In this document: piece after piece, positions 1-7,684 of the stretch
How positions within the stretch are numbered: position 1 is the stretch's first letter
Layout of the letters: every line of letters begins with the position of its first letter
NCBI GenBank assembly: GCA_012841425.1
Contig: DUUR01000212.1
Location: forward strand, 1-9,754
Source: Bacteroidales bacterium
GTDB taxonomy: Bacteria > Bacteroidota > Bacteroidia > Bacteroidales > Dysgonomonadaceae
DNA: 9,754 nucleotides
Reading direction: 5' to 3'
Position numbers and translations under genes: made by a program
Notes under the pieces: generated by a model
Told to the model about the DNA's origin: nothing
What the model saw: only the letters and a program-made list of their open reading frames with translations
The model's database searches: none

Positions 1-478
1 TATCCAAAGTTTTGTTGAGAGTTGATTCAACTCCATACTCAATCATAACAAATGTCTTTTTGCTTAGAGCCTCAAAATAATCCAACAGTTTCTCAGGCAT
101 GCAGTCGGGACGAGTTCCTACAATTAAGCCAACCACATCAGGGTGTGATAGAGCCTCTTCGTATTTATCTATTAATGATTGTATAGGGTCGTAAGTATTG
201 GTGTATGACTGAAAATATGCCAGATATTTCATATTGGGATATTTATGTGCAAAAAAATTAATACCATCTTCTAATTGCTGAGATATTGATTTGGTTGGTT
301 TTCCATAACCTGGACTAAAACTTTGATTATTGCAATAGGTGCATCCTCCATAACCCTTGCTCCCATCTCTGTTAGGACATGTGAAACCGGCATTGATTGA
401 TATTTTTTGCACTTTATATGGAAATCGCGATGATAGGTATTCCGAAAAATCACGATATGGTTTTTTAGTAGAAAACAT
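1..478 (-). CDS. Radical SAM protein, TIGR01212/YhcC family (3' end cut by window edge)
   Basis: This reading frame starts at the ATG at 478 and stays open to the left edge, giving 159 complete residues; the C-terminal half lies outside the window. The radical SAM iron-sulphur cysteines are C34, C46 and C49 in the stretch CPNRDGSKGYGGCTYCNN, the wide C-x11-C-x2-C spacing typical of the YhcC/Elp3-like group. Further matches to the family are GTRPDC near residue 120 and IEYGVEST near 146. Such proteins bind a 4Fe-4S cluster and S-adenosylmethionine in the cytoplasm; the substrate of this subgroup is not established to my knowledge. The start codon lies only 3 bases after the stop of the upstream DUF418 gene, so the two are almost certainly cotranscribed and probably translationally coupled. 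Family assignment is secure; the exact role is unknown. Confidence 0.9.
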   Translation of the reverse strand, partial: MFSTKKPYRDFSEYLSSRFPYKVQKISINAGFTCPNRDGSKGYGGCTYCNNQSFSPGYGKPTKSISQQLEDGINFFAHKYPNMKYLAYFQSYTNTYDPIQSLIDKYEEALSHPDVVGLIVGTRPDCMPEKLLDYFEALSKKTFVMIEYGVESTLNKTLD

Positions 479-481
479 GAA

Positions 482-1768
482 TTAAATATTAATAATTGTT
501 TTTGTTCTTTTAAATGGTTGCCATTTCACGTATGTTCCTGAGCGCCATAACCACTCGAGTGGCCCATACAAAAAGTGTCTCAACCATTGTTTACTAGCGA
601 TTATTTGTATTGCATATATTATCAATCCTAAAAAGAATAGCTCTGTAATACCCAATCCTCCAAAAAATGAACCCAATCCCCAAGATGAAAACAGTATGGT
701 TCCGACAACATTCTGTGCTTCATAGTTTGTAAGTCCCATGCGTCCATATGGAGAAAGTAAATCAAGATATTTGCTTAAAAATTTAGTCTGATACAAAACT
801 ATAAATCCCATTGCTAAAACACCTGATTGAAAGAGCATACTTAAATCATTTAAAGTTAAAGCAATTATTGAACTTATTGGTACTTTCAGTCCTTGCGAAA
901 CAAGTAAGAAAATATCTGTAGAATTTTCTGGGGCAACCAATCGGCCTAAAAGCTTAGTCACAACTGAAACAATAAAAAAGCTTATTAATAGAATGTAATT
1001 CTTTTTTCTTTTTATGTTTACCTTTTCAAAGAAACCTGTTCTACCTACAACAAACCCTAATATAAAAAGAGCGAGAACAATATAACCGATTGAACTCTTT
1101 CTAAACTGAAAGTTAAGCTTTTCTTTTGTTTTTACAAATAAATTATCTTTGGCAGATTCAATAAATGATGAATTGGTAATTAAAACATCTTCATTTGTTG
1201 TGGTATTTAAAGTTTCTCTATCTACCACATTTGCATCTGAAGGCTGATTTAAAGTTATAGTTTCATTAAAAGTAATATTATCGAAGCCGACAATTGACAT
1301 TAAAGGTAATCCTAACAGTACAAGACTAGTTATGGTGATTAAAACCCAATTTCTCAAAGGAAATAGCAACACAAGTATTATACCATAAAAAGCGTACAAA
1401 GTAAGAATATCCATATAAGCAAAAGTAGTACCAACAATTCCAATCACGAAAAGGATAAGCATTCTCCATAAGAAACGGCCCCGAAAATCGACACCTCTCT
1501 TTGATGCTCTATCCATTTGTATAAAAAAACTAAGCCCGAAAAGGAATGAGAATATCGTAATAAATCGACCTGCTATTACGTGTGTTGTAAGAAGCTGTAT
1601 AATGGTGTCGAACATAGGATAACTAGCTTCCTCAATAATGTTGCCAGATAAATAACCAAAGTTTTGCATCATATGTATTAGGATTACTCCTAATAGTGAA
1701 AATCCCCGTAATGCATCAATTACATTTATTCGTTTATGAGATACAAGAATTGATTTGTCAGCTTCCAT
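482..1768 (-). CDS. DUF418 (YeiB-like) multi-pass membrane protein
   Basis: A 428-residue, strongly hydrophobic protein. The N-terminus has the signature IDALRGFSLLGVILIH (D18, R21, G22, H32), which opens the DUF418 and related acyltransferase-3-like membrane families. The C-terminus has GRMGLTNYEAQ near 342 and GPLEWLWRS near 402, both hallmarks of DUF418. Several membrane helices lie between about 24 and 165, and more between about 225 and 395. They are separated by a polar Asn/Thr-rich segment at roughly 165-220 that is probably exposed outside the membrane and looks longer than a simple loop. DUF418 proteins have been suggested to move or acylate small molecules, but function here cannot be stated. 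The gene has its own weak promoter candidate upstream and leads directly into the radical SAM gene. Confidence 0.9.
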   Translation of the reverse strand: MEADKSILVSHKRINVIDALRGFSLLGVILIHMMQNFGYLSGNIIEEASYPMFDTIIQLLTTHVIAGRFITIFSFLFGLSFFIQMDRASKRGVDFRGRFLWRMLILFVIGIVGTTFAYMDILTLYAFYGIILVLLFPLRNWVLITITSLVLLGLPLMSIVGFDNITFNETITLNQPSDANVVDRETLNTTTNEDVLITNSSFIESAKDNLFVKTKEKLNFQFRKSSIGYIVLALFILGFVVGRTGFFEKVNIKRKKNYILLISFFIVSVVTKLLGRLVAPENSTDIFLLVSQGLKVPISSIIALTLNDLSMLFQSGVLAMGFIVLYQTKFLSKYLDLLSPYGRMGLTNYEAQNVVGTILFSSWGLGSFFGGLGITELFFLGLIIYAIQIIASKQWLRHFLYGPLEWLWRSGTYVKWQPFKRTKTIINI

Positions 1769-1808
1769 TTTGTTAATACATATTACAAGTTAGTACTTCT
1801 TAAATAAA

Positions 1809-1838
1809 CAAAAATATTATATATATGTTTATGTTCAC
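1809..1838 (-). promoter_or_regulatory. Candidate promoter for the DUF418 / radical SAM pair
   Basis: On the minus strand a TATTTTTG box (1809-1816) matches the Bacteroidota -7 consensus TAnnTTTG. A GTG triplet lies 19 bases upstream (1836-1838), where TTG would be ideal. Transcription would start about 30-35 bases before the ATG at 1768. The -33 element is imperfect and the region is very AT-rich, so this could be chance. Confidence 0.35.
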
Positions 1839-1973
1839 TACTAAATTTGTAATTATACCAATAGGTCTTGATAAAGTAGTATTGAAAAATATCTCTACTA
1901 GTCATTAATAACCGTTACTGATTTTTGTAAAATAAATGCTTTTTGGAACTGAATTTTAGACGGAACATAAATA

Positions 1974-2013
1974 TAAAATAAAAAAAGGGTAATTCTTAGT
2001 GAACTACCCTTTT
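1974..2013 (-). terminator. Intrinsic terminator of rpsA
   Basis: Read on the minus strand, GGGTAGTTC (2009-2001) and GAATTACCC (1995-1987) pair over nine bases around a 5-base loop, extended by an AAAA/TTTT stem base, and followed by a run of seven T and then more T-rich sequence. One pair is G-U, which works only in minus-strand RNA; in plus-strand RNA the same position is an A-C mismatch. The hairpin begins 18 bases after the rpsA stop codon. Confidence 0.9.
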
Positions 2014-2031
2014 AAATATTAATCGAAAGAT

Positions 2032-3999
2032 TTATTCTTTTTCTTCTGTATCAGCTTCGGGAAGATTTTCTTCTTCCGCTTCATTAATTGTTTGATTATC
2101 AGTTGTGTTGATTTCTTCTACAACTTTTTTAGTTTTAACCTCTTCAACTATTGCTTCTGCATCAGCTTCCTTTTCAGCTGCTTTCTTTTCAGATTCTTTC
2201 TTGAATGCTTCAACTTTTTGATTGTCTAATTTTTCTTTCAAAGCAGCCAATTCCTCAATATCTCCAAGTGTTGTCTTTTCCATTGTTGACGCAGCGGCTG
2301 CAACTTCTATAGCTCCATCTTTTTTGCCTGTACGTTTACCTTTTTTTCTGGAATCATCACCTGTGCTATCTTCGTGGATACGGCTGTGAGATACAATTAT
2401 ACGTTTTGCGTCTTTGTTAAACTCAATAACCTTAAATTCAAGCTTATCTTCAAGTTTTACTTCTGTATTATCTTCTTTTACAAGATGTTTTGGCGTAGCG
2501 AAACCTTCCACTCCATATGGTAAAGATACCACAGCACCTTTATCAAATAATTCAATAATAGTACCTTCATGAATTGAACCAGGTGTGAAAATTGTTTCGA
2601 AAACATCCCACGGATTCTCTTCTAACTGTTTATGTCCTAGACTCAAGCGACGGTTTTCTTTATCAATATCTAGTACTTGTACTTCAATTGCAGCTCCAAT
2701 TTCAGTTACTTCACTTGGATGTTTGATTTTCTTAGTCCATGAAAGGTCAGAAATATGGATTAAACCTTCAACACCTTCTTCAATCTCAACAAAAGCACCA
2801 AAGTTGGTGAAATTGCGAACTTTTGCGGTATGTGTACTTTTTACAGGAAATTTCTCCTCGATACTTTCCCATGGATCTGGTTTAAGTTGTTTTACACCTA
2901 GTGACATTTTACGATCATCACGATCAAGTGTAAGAATTACAGCTTCAACTTCATCACCAACGCTCATAAAGTCTTGTGCACTATGTAGATGTTGAGTCCA
3001 GCTCATTTCAGAAACATGGATTAATCCCTCTACACCTGCTGCAATTTCAACAAATGCACCATAATCGGCCATAACAACCACCTTTCCTTTAACAATGTCA
3101 CCCACCTTTAAGGTTTCACTTAAAGCATCCCATGGATGTGGAGTTAATTGTTTTAGTCCAAGTGCAATACGTTTTTTCTCATTGTCAAAATCGAGTATAA
3201 CAACATTGATTTTATCATCAAGTTGAACAACTTCTTCAGGATGTTGGATACGACCCCAAGAAAGATCTGTAATATGAACAAGTCCGTCTACCCCGCCTAG
3301 ATCAACAAATACTCCGTATGATGTGATGTTTTTAACAACACCTTCAAGTACTTGTCCTTTTTCTAATTTAGAGATAATCTCTTTCTTCTGTTGTTCTAAT
3401 TCTTCTTCGATAAGTGCTTTGTGTGAAACTACAACGTTCTTGTACTCTGGATTGATTTTAACCACTTTGAACTCCATGGTTTTATCAACAAATATATCGT
3501 AGTCGCGGATAGGCTTAACATCAATTTGTGAGCCTGGTAAGAATGCTTCAATGCCAAATACATCAACAATCATACCGCCTTTTGTGCGACATTTAATGTA
3601 ACCTTTTATAATTTCATTATTTTCAAGGGCAGTATTAACACGATCCCATGCACGAGATGCACGCGCTTTTTTGTGAGAAAGGATTAACTGGCCTCTCTTA
3701 TCTTCTTGGCTTTCGATGTATACTTCTACTTCGTCACCAACCTTAAGGTCTGGATTATATCGGAATTCGTTTAATGAAACAATTCCATCAGATTTGTATC
3801 CGATATTTACAACCACCTCGCGTTTGTTCATGGATGAAACAGTACCTGTAACTACTTCTTTATCGTTGATTTTGCTCAGCGTATTATCGTATGTTTCGGC
3901 AAGTTTTTCTCTGCTCTCTTTACTATAAGGATCATCCTGAGCATAAGCAGCCCAATCAAAATCTTCAATGGGTGCTACAATTTTTAGGTTTTCAGTCAT
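2032..3999 (-). CDS. rpsA: 30S ribosomal protein S1
   Basis: A 655-residue protein with six S1-type OB-fold repeats at roughly 48-112, 127-195, 214-283, 299-369, 386-456 and 472-540. Repeats 3-5 carry the clearest signatures (YGVFVDLGGVDGLVHITDLSW and its near copies, each ending in the GLKQL/GHKQL type), while 1, 2 and 6 are more divergent, as in other S1 proteins. After repeat 6 comes a tail of about 115 residues: first basic (SRKKGKRTGKKDG), then Lys/Glu-rich and finally strongly acidic. The protein is longer than the 557-residue E. coli S1 mainly because of this tail. S1 binds mRNA and the 30S subunit and helps load leaders that lack Shine-Dalgarno pairing, which fits a phylum where such sites are rare. 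The gene is monocistronic: its own promoter, long leader and terminator bracket it. Confidence 0.97.
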   Translation of the reverse strand: MTENLKIVAPIEDFDWAAYAQDDPYSKESREKLAETYDNTLSKINDKEVVTGTVSSMNKREVVVNIGYKSDGIVSLNEFRYNPDLKVGDEVEVYIESQEDKRGQLILSHKKARASRAWDRVNTALENNEIIKGYIKCRTKGGMIVDVFGIEAFLPGSQIDVKPIRDYDIFVDKTMEFKVVKINPEYKNVVVSHKALIEEELEQQKKEIISKLEKGQVLEGVVKNITSYGVFVDLGGVDGLVHITDLSWGRIQHPEEVVQLDDKINVVILDFDNEKKRIALGLKQLTPHPWDALSETLKVGDIVKGKVVVMADYGAFVEIAAGVEGLIHVSEMSWTQHLHSAQDFMSVGDEVEAVILTLDRDDRKMSLGVKQLKPDPWESIEEKFPVKSTHTAKVRNFTNFGAFVEIEEGVEGLIHISDLSWTKKIKHPSEVTEIGAAIEVQVLDIDKENRRLSLGHKQLEENPWDVFETIFTPGSIHEGTIIELFDKGAVVSLPYGVEGFATPKHLVKEDNTEVKLEDKLEFKVIEFNKDAKRIIVSHSRIHEDSTGDDSRKKGKRTGKKDGAIEVAAAASTMEKTTLGDIEELAALKEKLDNQKVEAFKKESEKKAAEKEADAEAIVEEVKTKKVVEEINTTDNQTINEAEEENLPEADTEEKE

Positions 4000-4146
4000 T
4001 TGTTGTTGAATAATGTTTAATTTAAATAAGTGAGACTTTATGTTGATTCACTTTTATATATAGTCTATTTATTGTTCTTTATGTGACATTTCAAGCGCGA
4101 AAACTTTAATACACTTCTGATTTGAATAAATATCTATAAAAAAAGC
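4000..4146 (-). other. rpsA 5' untranslated leader
   Basis: About 147 AU-rich bases separate the predicted transcription start from the rpsA ATG. There is no Shine-Dalgarno sequence before the ATG; the preceding bases are A/U-rich (CAACAACAAATG). A small hairpin can form from AAGTGA (4053-4048) and TCACTT (4033-4028), some 30 bases before the start codon. The region contains no plausible gene. S1 is autoregulated in E. coli through its leader; whether this leader does the same is inference. Confidence 0.5.
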
Positions 4147-4192
4147 GGTGCAAAGATAGCAGGTTTTTTATTAATAACCAACTCTTTGCACC
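4138..4192 (-). terminator. Hairpin and T-run likely ending the pdxJ-exbBD-tonB-DJ-1 run
   Basis: A perfect 10-base inverted repeat, GGTGCAAAGA (4147-4156) and TCTTTGCACC (4183-4192), flanks a 26-base loop. On the minus strand it is followed by GC and seven T. It begins 26 bases after the DJ-1 family stop codon, a usual place for an intrinsic terminator. The loop is longer than normal, and the 3' arm is also the -7 box of the rpsA promoter, so the repeat may be partly or wholly a promoter feature. Confidence 0.55.
4151..4182 (-). promoter_or_regulatory. rpsA promoter, Bacteroidota type
   Basis: The minus strand carries TATCTTTG (4158-4151), an exact TAnnTTTG -7 box continued by CACC, with GTTGG (4182-4178) about 19-20 bases upstream as the -33 element. 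This is the standard arrangement for the primary sigma factor of this phylum. Transcription should begin near 4147, giving a leader of about 147 bases. Confidence 0.8.
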
Positions 4193-4218
4193 AATAACTA
4201 AATGAAAAACTTTCAATT

Positions 4219-4764
4219 TCAGAGAAGTAATCCTTTTTGCACTTCTTGTCTATCTCGTATTCCCAGAAGCTGTTCTACGAGTCTAAGGGCAAAATCAAAT
4301 ACAAATGCAGGACCCTTTCCTGTAATTATGTTTTCATCAACAACTACACTTTCTCCCGTTATTTTTGCCCCAATAAGTTCAGGCTCAAAGCCTGGATAGC
4401 ACGTTGCACGTTTGCCATCTAGGAAACCTAATCCTCCAAGTACCATAGGAGCAGCACATATGGCTGCAATTAGTTTTCCTTTTGAGTTAAAATCAGATAT
4501 TAGATTTTTCAAATCATCGTGTTCATTCAAATTCTTTGCTCCAGGCATACCACCTGGAAGTATTAACATATCGATGCTTGTAAAATCAACTTCATTGAAT
4601 GTTTTATCAGCTGTAACAGGTATATTGTGAGCACCATTTACAACATTATTGTCTGTTGTTGAAACTGTAATAATGTCAATTTGAGCTCTTCTCAAAATAT
4701 CTACTGTTCCTAATGCTTCTATTTCTTCAAATCCTTTTGCTAAAAAGAGGGCTACTTTCTTCAT
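4219..4764 (-). CDS. DJ-1/PfpI family protein
   Basis: A 181-residue protein of the DJ-1/ThiJ/PfpI superfamily, close in length to human DJ-1 (189). Family marks are the start KKVALFLAKGFEEIEA with the conserved acidic residue E16, the LILPGGMPGA loop at 67-76, and the nucleophile elbow AAICAAPMVLG with the reactive cysteine C103. A CYPGFE stretch follows at 122-127. I chose the ATG at 4764 because the conserved first strand begins there; an in-frame ATG at 4794 would add ten residues (MILLYLKLKI) that do not fit the family. Members are variously described as glyoxalases/deglycases, chaperones or redox-stress proteins; which applies here cannot be read from sequence. The gene lies 74 bases after tonB on the same strand with no promoter I can see, so it is probably the last gene of that run. 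Confidence 0.93.
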   Translation of the reverse strand: MKKVALFLAKGFEEIEALGTVDILRRAQIDIITVSTTDNNVVNGAHNIPVTADKTFNEVDFTSIDMLILPGGMPGAKNLNEHDDLKNLISDFNSKGKLIAAICAAPMVLGGLGFLDGKRATCYPGFEPELIGAKITGESVVVDENIITGKGPAFVFDFALRLVEQLLGIRDRQEVQKGLLL

Positions 4765-4838
4765 AATTTTTAGTTTTAAATACAGTAATATCAAAAACTG
4801 TCTGTTTAAATTTGATCAAAATGGGAGGTTAAATAATA

Positions 4839-5627
4839 TCAATTCAAATTGAACCTATATGTAATAGTACCTCGCTGATTATTAACTGAATTAATAGAGT
4901 TGAACTTTGTTCTTCTAGCTGCTCTTAAAGCCTCATTTAATAGAGAAGCATTAGGAGCATTAGTTCCTTGACCTATTTCAGCATGAATTACATTACCTCC
5001 AGGATCAACTGTTATATTAACAACTACAGTGCCATCATCGTTCACGTTATACGTAGGTTGAACCAGTCCTCCACTTCCTAAACTTCTTCCACCTAAACTA
5101 AAAGTTCCAATACCACCTGTTCCTATTGGAGAACCCTGAGAAGAGTTGCCTGTTGATACACCTTGAGAACCTGCTCCTTCGGTATTGCCCCGACTTTCAT
5201 TATTTTCACCAAACAAACCTGACATCTGTTCGTTAATTCTTCTGGCTTGCGCTTCTTTTTCTCTTCTAATACGTTCTTCCTCTTCAACTCTTCTTCTCTC
5301 AGCTTCCAATTCCGCACGTTTACGCTCTTCTTCTCTTTGAGCTTCAATATCAATTGTAGGTTCGGTGTTCTGGCTAATAAATTCTTCCAATTGTGGCTGA
5401 GGAGGTGTTTCTACTTGTGGGGTAGGGACTGGGGTAACATCATTATATGGGGATTCAAATGCACCATAAGCATTCTCAGTAGTGCCAAACATAACTGGTA
5501 CACCTTCAAGTACTTGAGGAGGTATCGTCAGGTTGAAATAAGTAAGTATGAGCAACAGAAAAAGCAACACTGCAAACAATGTTGTTCCAATAATTCCAAA
5601 TATTTTCTCTTTCGAAACATTTTTCAT
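4839..5627 (-). CDS. tonB: TonB/TolA-like energy-transducing protein
   Basis: A 262-residue protein with the TonB layout. A short cytoplasmic N-terminus leads into one membrane anchor at about 9-31. Next come a Pro-rich stretch at 60-80 (TPVPTPQVETPPQPQ), an extremely charged Arg/Glu helix at 95-134, a Gly/Ser-rich linker at about 140-185, and a C-terminal domain at about 188-262 with a TonB-box-binding type fold (DGTVVVNITVDPGGNV, then a final ITYRFNLN strand). The charged helix resembles domain II of TolA more than the Pro-Lys spacer of E. coli TonB. It would span the periplasm and pass energy from ExbB/ExbD to outer-membrane partners. It starts 17 bases after the exbD stop, so it is clearly in the same operon. 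Whether its job is receptor energising or Tol-like envelope upkeep is open. Confidence 0.88.
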   Translation of the reverse strand: MKNVSKEKIFGIIGTTLFAVLLFLLLILTYFNLTIPPQVLEGVPVMFGTTENAYGAFESPYNDVTPVPTPQVETPPQPQLEEFISQNTEPTIDIEAQREEERKRAELEAERRRVEEEERIRREKEAQARRINEQMSGLFGENNESRGNTEGAGSQGVSTGNSSQGSPIGTGGIGTFSLGGRSLGSGGLVQPTYNVNDDGTVVVNITVDPGGNVIHAEIGQGTNAPNASLLNEALRAARRTKFNSINSVNNQRGTITYRFNLN

Positions 5628-5644
5628 AAGCTAACAGAAGCTTT

Positions 5645-6052
5645 TTAGTTAGGCCTCGTCATCAGTACCATCTTAAATTGGTTTTGATTGGCAATGTCTA
5701 ATATGCGTACTATTTCTCTATAAGGCACACTTTCATCGGCATATAATGCAACAAAAATATCTGGATCGGCAGTATAAACAGATTGTAGAAAAGGTGTTAT
5801 ATCTTCAAATGCTATTTCCCGCTCGGTTTCATTAGCGTTTGCAACATAATAGTTAAGCTCTTTATCAATTGTTACTCTAGTTATAGGTTTTGCTTGCGCT
5901 TGTTGTTGAGACCTTGGTAACAACACCTGAATGGCGTTTGGTACAACAACTGTAGAAGTAATCATGAAAAAGATAAGCAATAGGAAAATCACATCAGTCA
6001 TGGAGGCCATACTGAAATTTGTTTCTATACTAAATCGTTGTTTTAGTGCCAT
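5645..6052 (-). CDS. exbD: ExbD/TolR family proton-channel subunit
   Basis: A 135-residue protein of normal ExbD length. A short cytoplasmic segment is followed by a single membrane helix at about 19-38 (MTDVIFLLLIFFMITSTVVV) carrying the key aspartate D20, the residue protonated during ion flow in ExbD, TolR and MotB. A periplasmic domain of about 90 residues follows. With ExbB it forms the inner-membrane motor that drives TonB-like proteins. It lies between exbB (39 bases upstream) and tonB (17 bases downstream). Only one exbD copy is present here, whereas some Bacteroidota loci carry two. Confidence 0.94.
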   Translation of the reverse strand: MALKQRFSIETNFSMASMTDVIFLLLIFFMITSTVVVPNAIQVLLPRSQQQAQAKPITRVTIDKELNYYVANANETEREIAFEDITPFLQSVYTADPDIFVALYADESVPYREIVRILDIANQNQFKMVLMTRPN

Positions 6053-6091
6053 ATCTTATACATCTGATAAATTGTTCATATTAAGAAAAAC

Positions 6092-6805
6092 CTAAGCTGC
6101 AGGTTCGTTAAGGATATCCATAAATTCCATTATCCTCATTTCCAATCGGTTTACAATCCCTTTTATTCGAGTAGCTAAGTAGTTGAAAGCAAAAAGAGCA
6201 ATGATACCCACAATTAAGCCTCCCACAGTTGTTACTAAAGCTTCATAAATACCTGTTGACAGAATATTTATATCAACATTAGTCCCAGCGCTTGCCATAT
6301 CCATAAATGCCTTTACCATACCGGTAACTGTGCCAAGAAATCCCACCATAGGAGCGCCCGATGCTGCGGTTGCGAGTATGGGAAGTCCTTTTTCAAGATG
6401 AGATATTTCAATATTACCCTGATTCTCTATTGTCGACATTACATCAGCCGTTGGTCTACCTAGTCTAGAAATACCCTTTTCTACCATTCTAGATGTAGGA
6501 GTATCAGTATTTCTACATAAGTTTATTGCAGCATCAATTTTTCCATCATGGATATAATCCTTAATCCTATTCATGAAGGAATTATCCTCCTTAGCAGCCT
6601 TATTAATTACGAGTGTACGCTCAATTAATACGTAAATCGACATTAGTAAAAGTATAAGGAGGACAATCATTAACCATCCACCTTTTAAGGCTAGATCAAA
6701 AGCGTTCATTGTAACTGCTGTAGTTTCAGCTGTTGCAGCTTGCTGCATTGTTTGGTAAGCTGCCTGTGCTGTGTCAGCTGGCGAAGGTAATTGCAAAAAG
6801 ATCAT
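6092..6805 (-). CDS. exbB: ExbB/TolQ/MotA family proton-channel subunit
   Basis: A 237-residue protein with three membrane helices at about 44-61, 145-165 and 185-208. The family core GLPILATAASGAPMVGFLGTVTGMVKAF lies at 140-167, followed by the ILSTGIYEALVTTVGGLIVG block that lines the channel. A polar, Ala/Thr-rich N-terminus of about 40 residues precedes the first helix and probably faces the periplasm. The cytoplasmic loop at about 65-138 includes the CRNTDTPTSRMVEKGI stretch usual in this family. It assembles as a ring around ExbD and uses the proton gradient. The gene follows pdxJ after 73 bases without a convincing promoter, so it is probably transcribed from the pdxJ promoter. Confidence 0.94.
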   Translation of the reverse strand: MIFLQLPSPADTAQAAYQTMQQAATAETTAVTMNAFDLALKGGWLMIVLLILLLMSIYVLIERTLVINKAAKEDNSFMNRIKDYIHDGKIDAAINLCRNTDTPTSRMVEKGISRLGRPTADVMSTIENQGNIEISHLEKGLPILATAASGAPMVGFLGTVTGMVKAFMDMASAGTNVDINILSTGIYEALVTTVGGLIVGIIALFAFNYLATRIKGIVNRLEMRIMEFMDILNEPAA

Positions 6806-6878
6806 ACTTATAATATACTATTAATTAGTTATATGAATTATTTTGTTATATAAAGATATAAAATTTGAGTTATCAAAC

Positions 6879-7604
6879 CTAAGGTGTGGGCGCTTTTAAA
6901 CAATCTTTATACGCTTTTATTGTTTTTTCTAAACCCAAATAAAGCGCATCACTTATAAGCGAATGACCAATTGAAACTTCTTTAAGCCAAGGTATGTTCA
7001 TGTATAAGTAATTAAGATTTTCTAAGTTTAGATCATGACCAGCGTTAACTCCCAAACCGAGGTTTTTTGCAAGTGTTGCAGCCTCTACATAAGGCTCTAC
7101 AGCTTTTTCTTTATTATACTGATACTGTTCTGCATATGGGCCAGTATACAATTCTATCCTATCAGCACCAATTTGAGAGGCCATTCGTATCATCTCTGGC
7201 ATAGGGTCTACAAAAATTGATGTTCTCACACCCATAGATTGAAATCTCCCAACTATATCTGTCAGGAAATCTTTGTGTGTTATGGTATCCCAACCCGCAT
7301 CAGAAGTGAGTGCGTCTGTAGCATCAGGTACTAGTGTTACCTGTGTTGGCCTTATTTTTCCAATAAGAGATATAAACTCAGGATTTGGATTTCCCTCTAT
7401 ATTAAACTCTGTATGTACTTTAGATTGAAGATCATATACATCTGAGTATTTAATATGTCTTTGATCTGGCCTTGGGTGAATGGTTATACCTTCAGCGCCA
7501 AATTTCTGGCAGTCTAATGCTACTTTTACTACGTCAGGAATATTTCCACCCCTAGAATTTCTAAGAGTAGCAACCTTGTTTACATTTACACTAAGTTTAG
7601 TCAT
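6879..7604 (-). CDS. pdxJ: Pyridoxine 5'-phosphate synthase
   Basis: A 241-residue protein, full length for PdxJ. It condenses 1-deoxyxylulose 5-phosphate with 3-amino-2-oxopropyl phosphate to make pyridoxine 5'-phosphate, the last ring-closing step of DXP-dependent vitamin B6 synthesis. Visible motifs are [17 protein letters not shown] (4-20), HPRPDQRHI (43-51, with catalytic H43 and phosphate-binding R45), E70, LVPDA (91-95), E151 in the ELYTG block, NAGHDLN (187-193) and [10 protein letters not shown] (212-221). The N-terminal motif reads N-V-N-K where E. coli has N-I-D-H; I recall the same change from other Bacteroidota, so it is probably a lineage trait. It heads a minus-strand run with exbB, exbD, tonB and a DJ-1 gene, and is divergent from the nadK pair. 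Confidence 0.96.
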   Translation of the reverse strand: MTKLSVNVNKVATLRNSRGGNIPDVVKVALDCQKFGAEGITIHPRPDQRHIKYSDVYDLQSKVHTEFNIEGNPNPEFISLIGKIRPTQVTLVPDATDALTSDAGWDTITHKDFLTDIVGRFQSMGVRTSIFVDPMPEMIRMASQIGADRIELYTGPYAEQYQYNKEKAVEPYVEAATLAKNLGLGVNAGHDLNLENLNYLYMNIPWLKEVSIGHSLISDALYLGLEKTIKAYKDCLKAPTP

Positions 7605-7684
7605 ATATTAATTACAAACAATTTAATACAAAGTGGCTGGCTCCTATAAAAATTTAAAATTAAAAAATAAAATAGAGTAAGGAG

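Noticed and set aside
271..453. Minus-strand 60-codon frame near the left edge
   Set aside because: It is an out-of-frame reading of the radical SAM gene, whose own frame carries the three-cysteine motif.
2585..2995. 136-codon plus-strand frame inside rpsA
   Set aside because: It is antisense to the conserved S1 repeats, which fully explain the sequence, and its translation resembles no family; repeated S1 motifs keep the opposite frame open.
4764..4794. Longer start for the DJ-1 family protein at 4794
   Set aside because: The extra ten residues precede the conserved first strand of the fold and have no counterpart in the family.
5247..5648. 133-codon plus-strand frame over tonB
   Set aside because: It is antisense to the Arg/Glu-rich helix and membrane anchor of the TonB-like protein; the phenylalanine- and serine-rich translation is what the complement of such codons gives.
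6806..6878. Possible internal promoter before exbB (TTTG with a TATCTTTA box on the minus strand)
   Set aside because: The spacing is only 15 bases and the last base of the -7 box is wrong, so readthrough from pdxJ is the simpler view.
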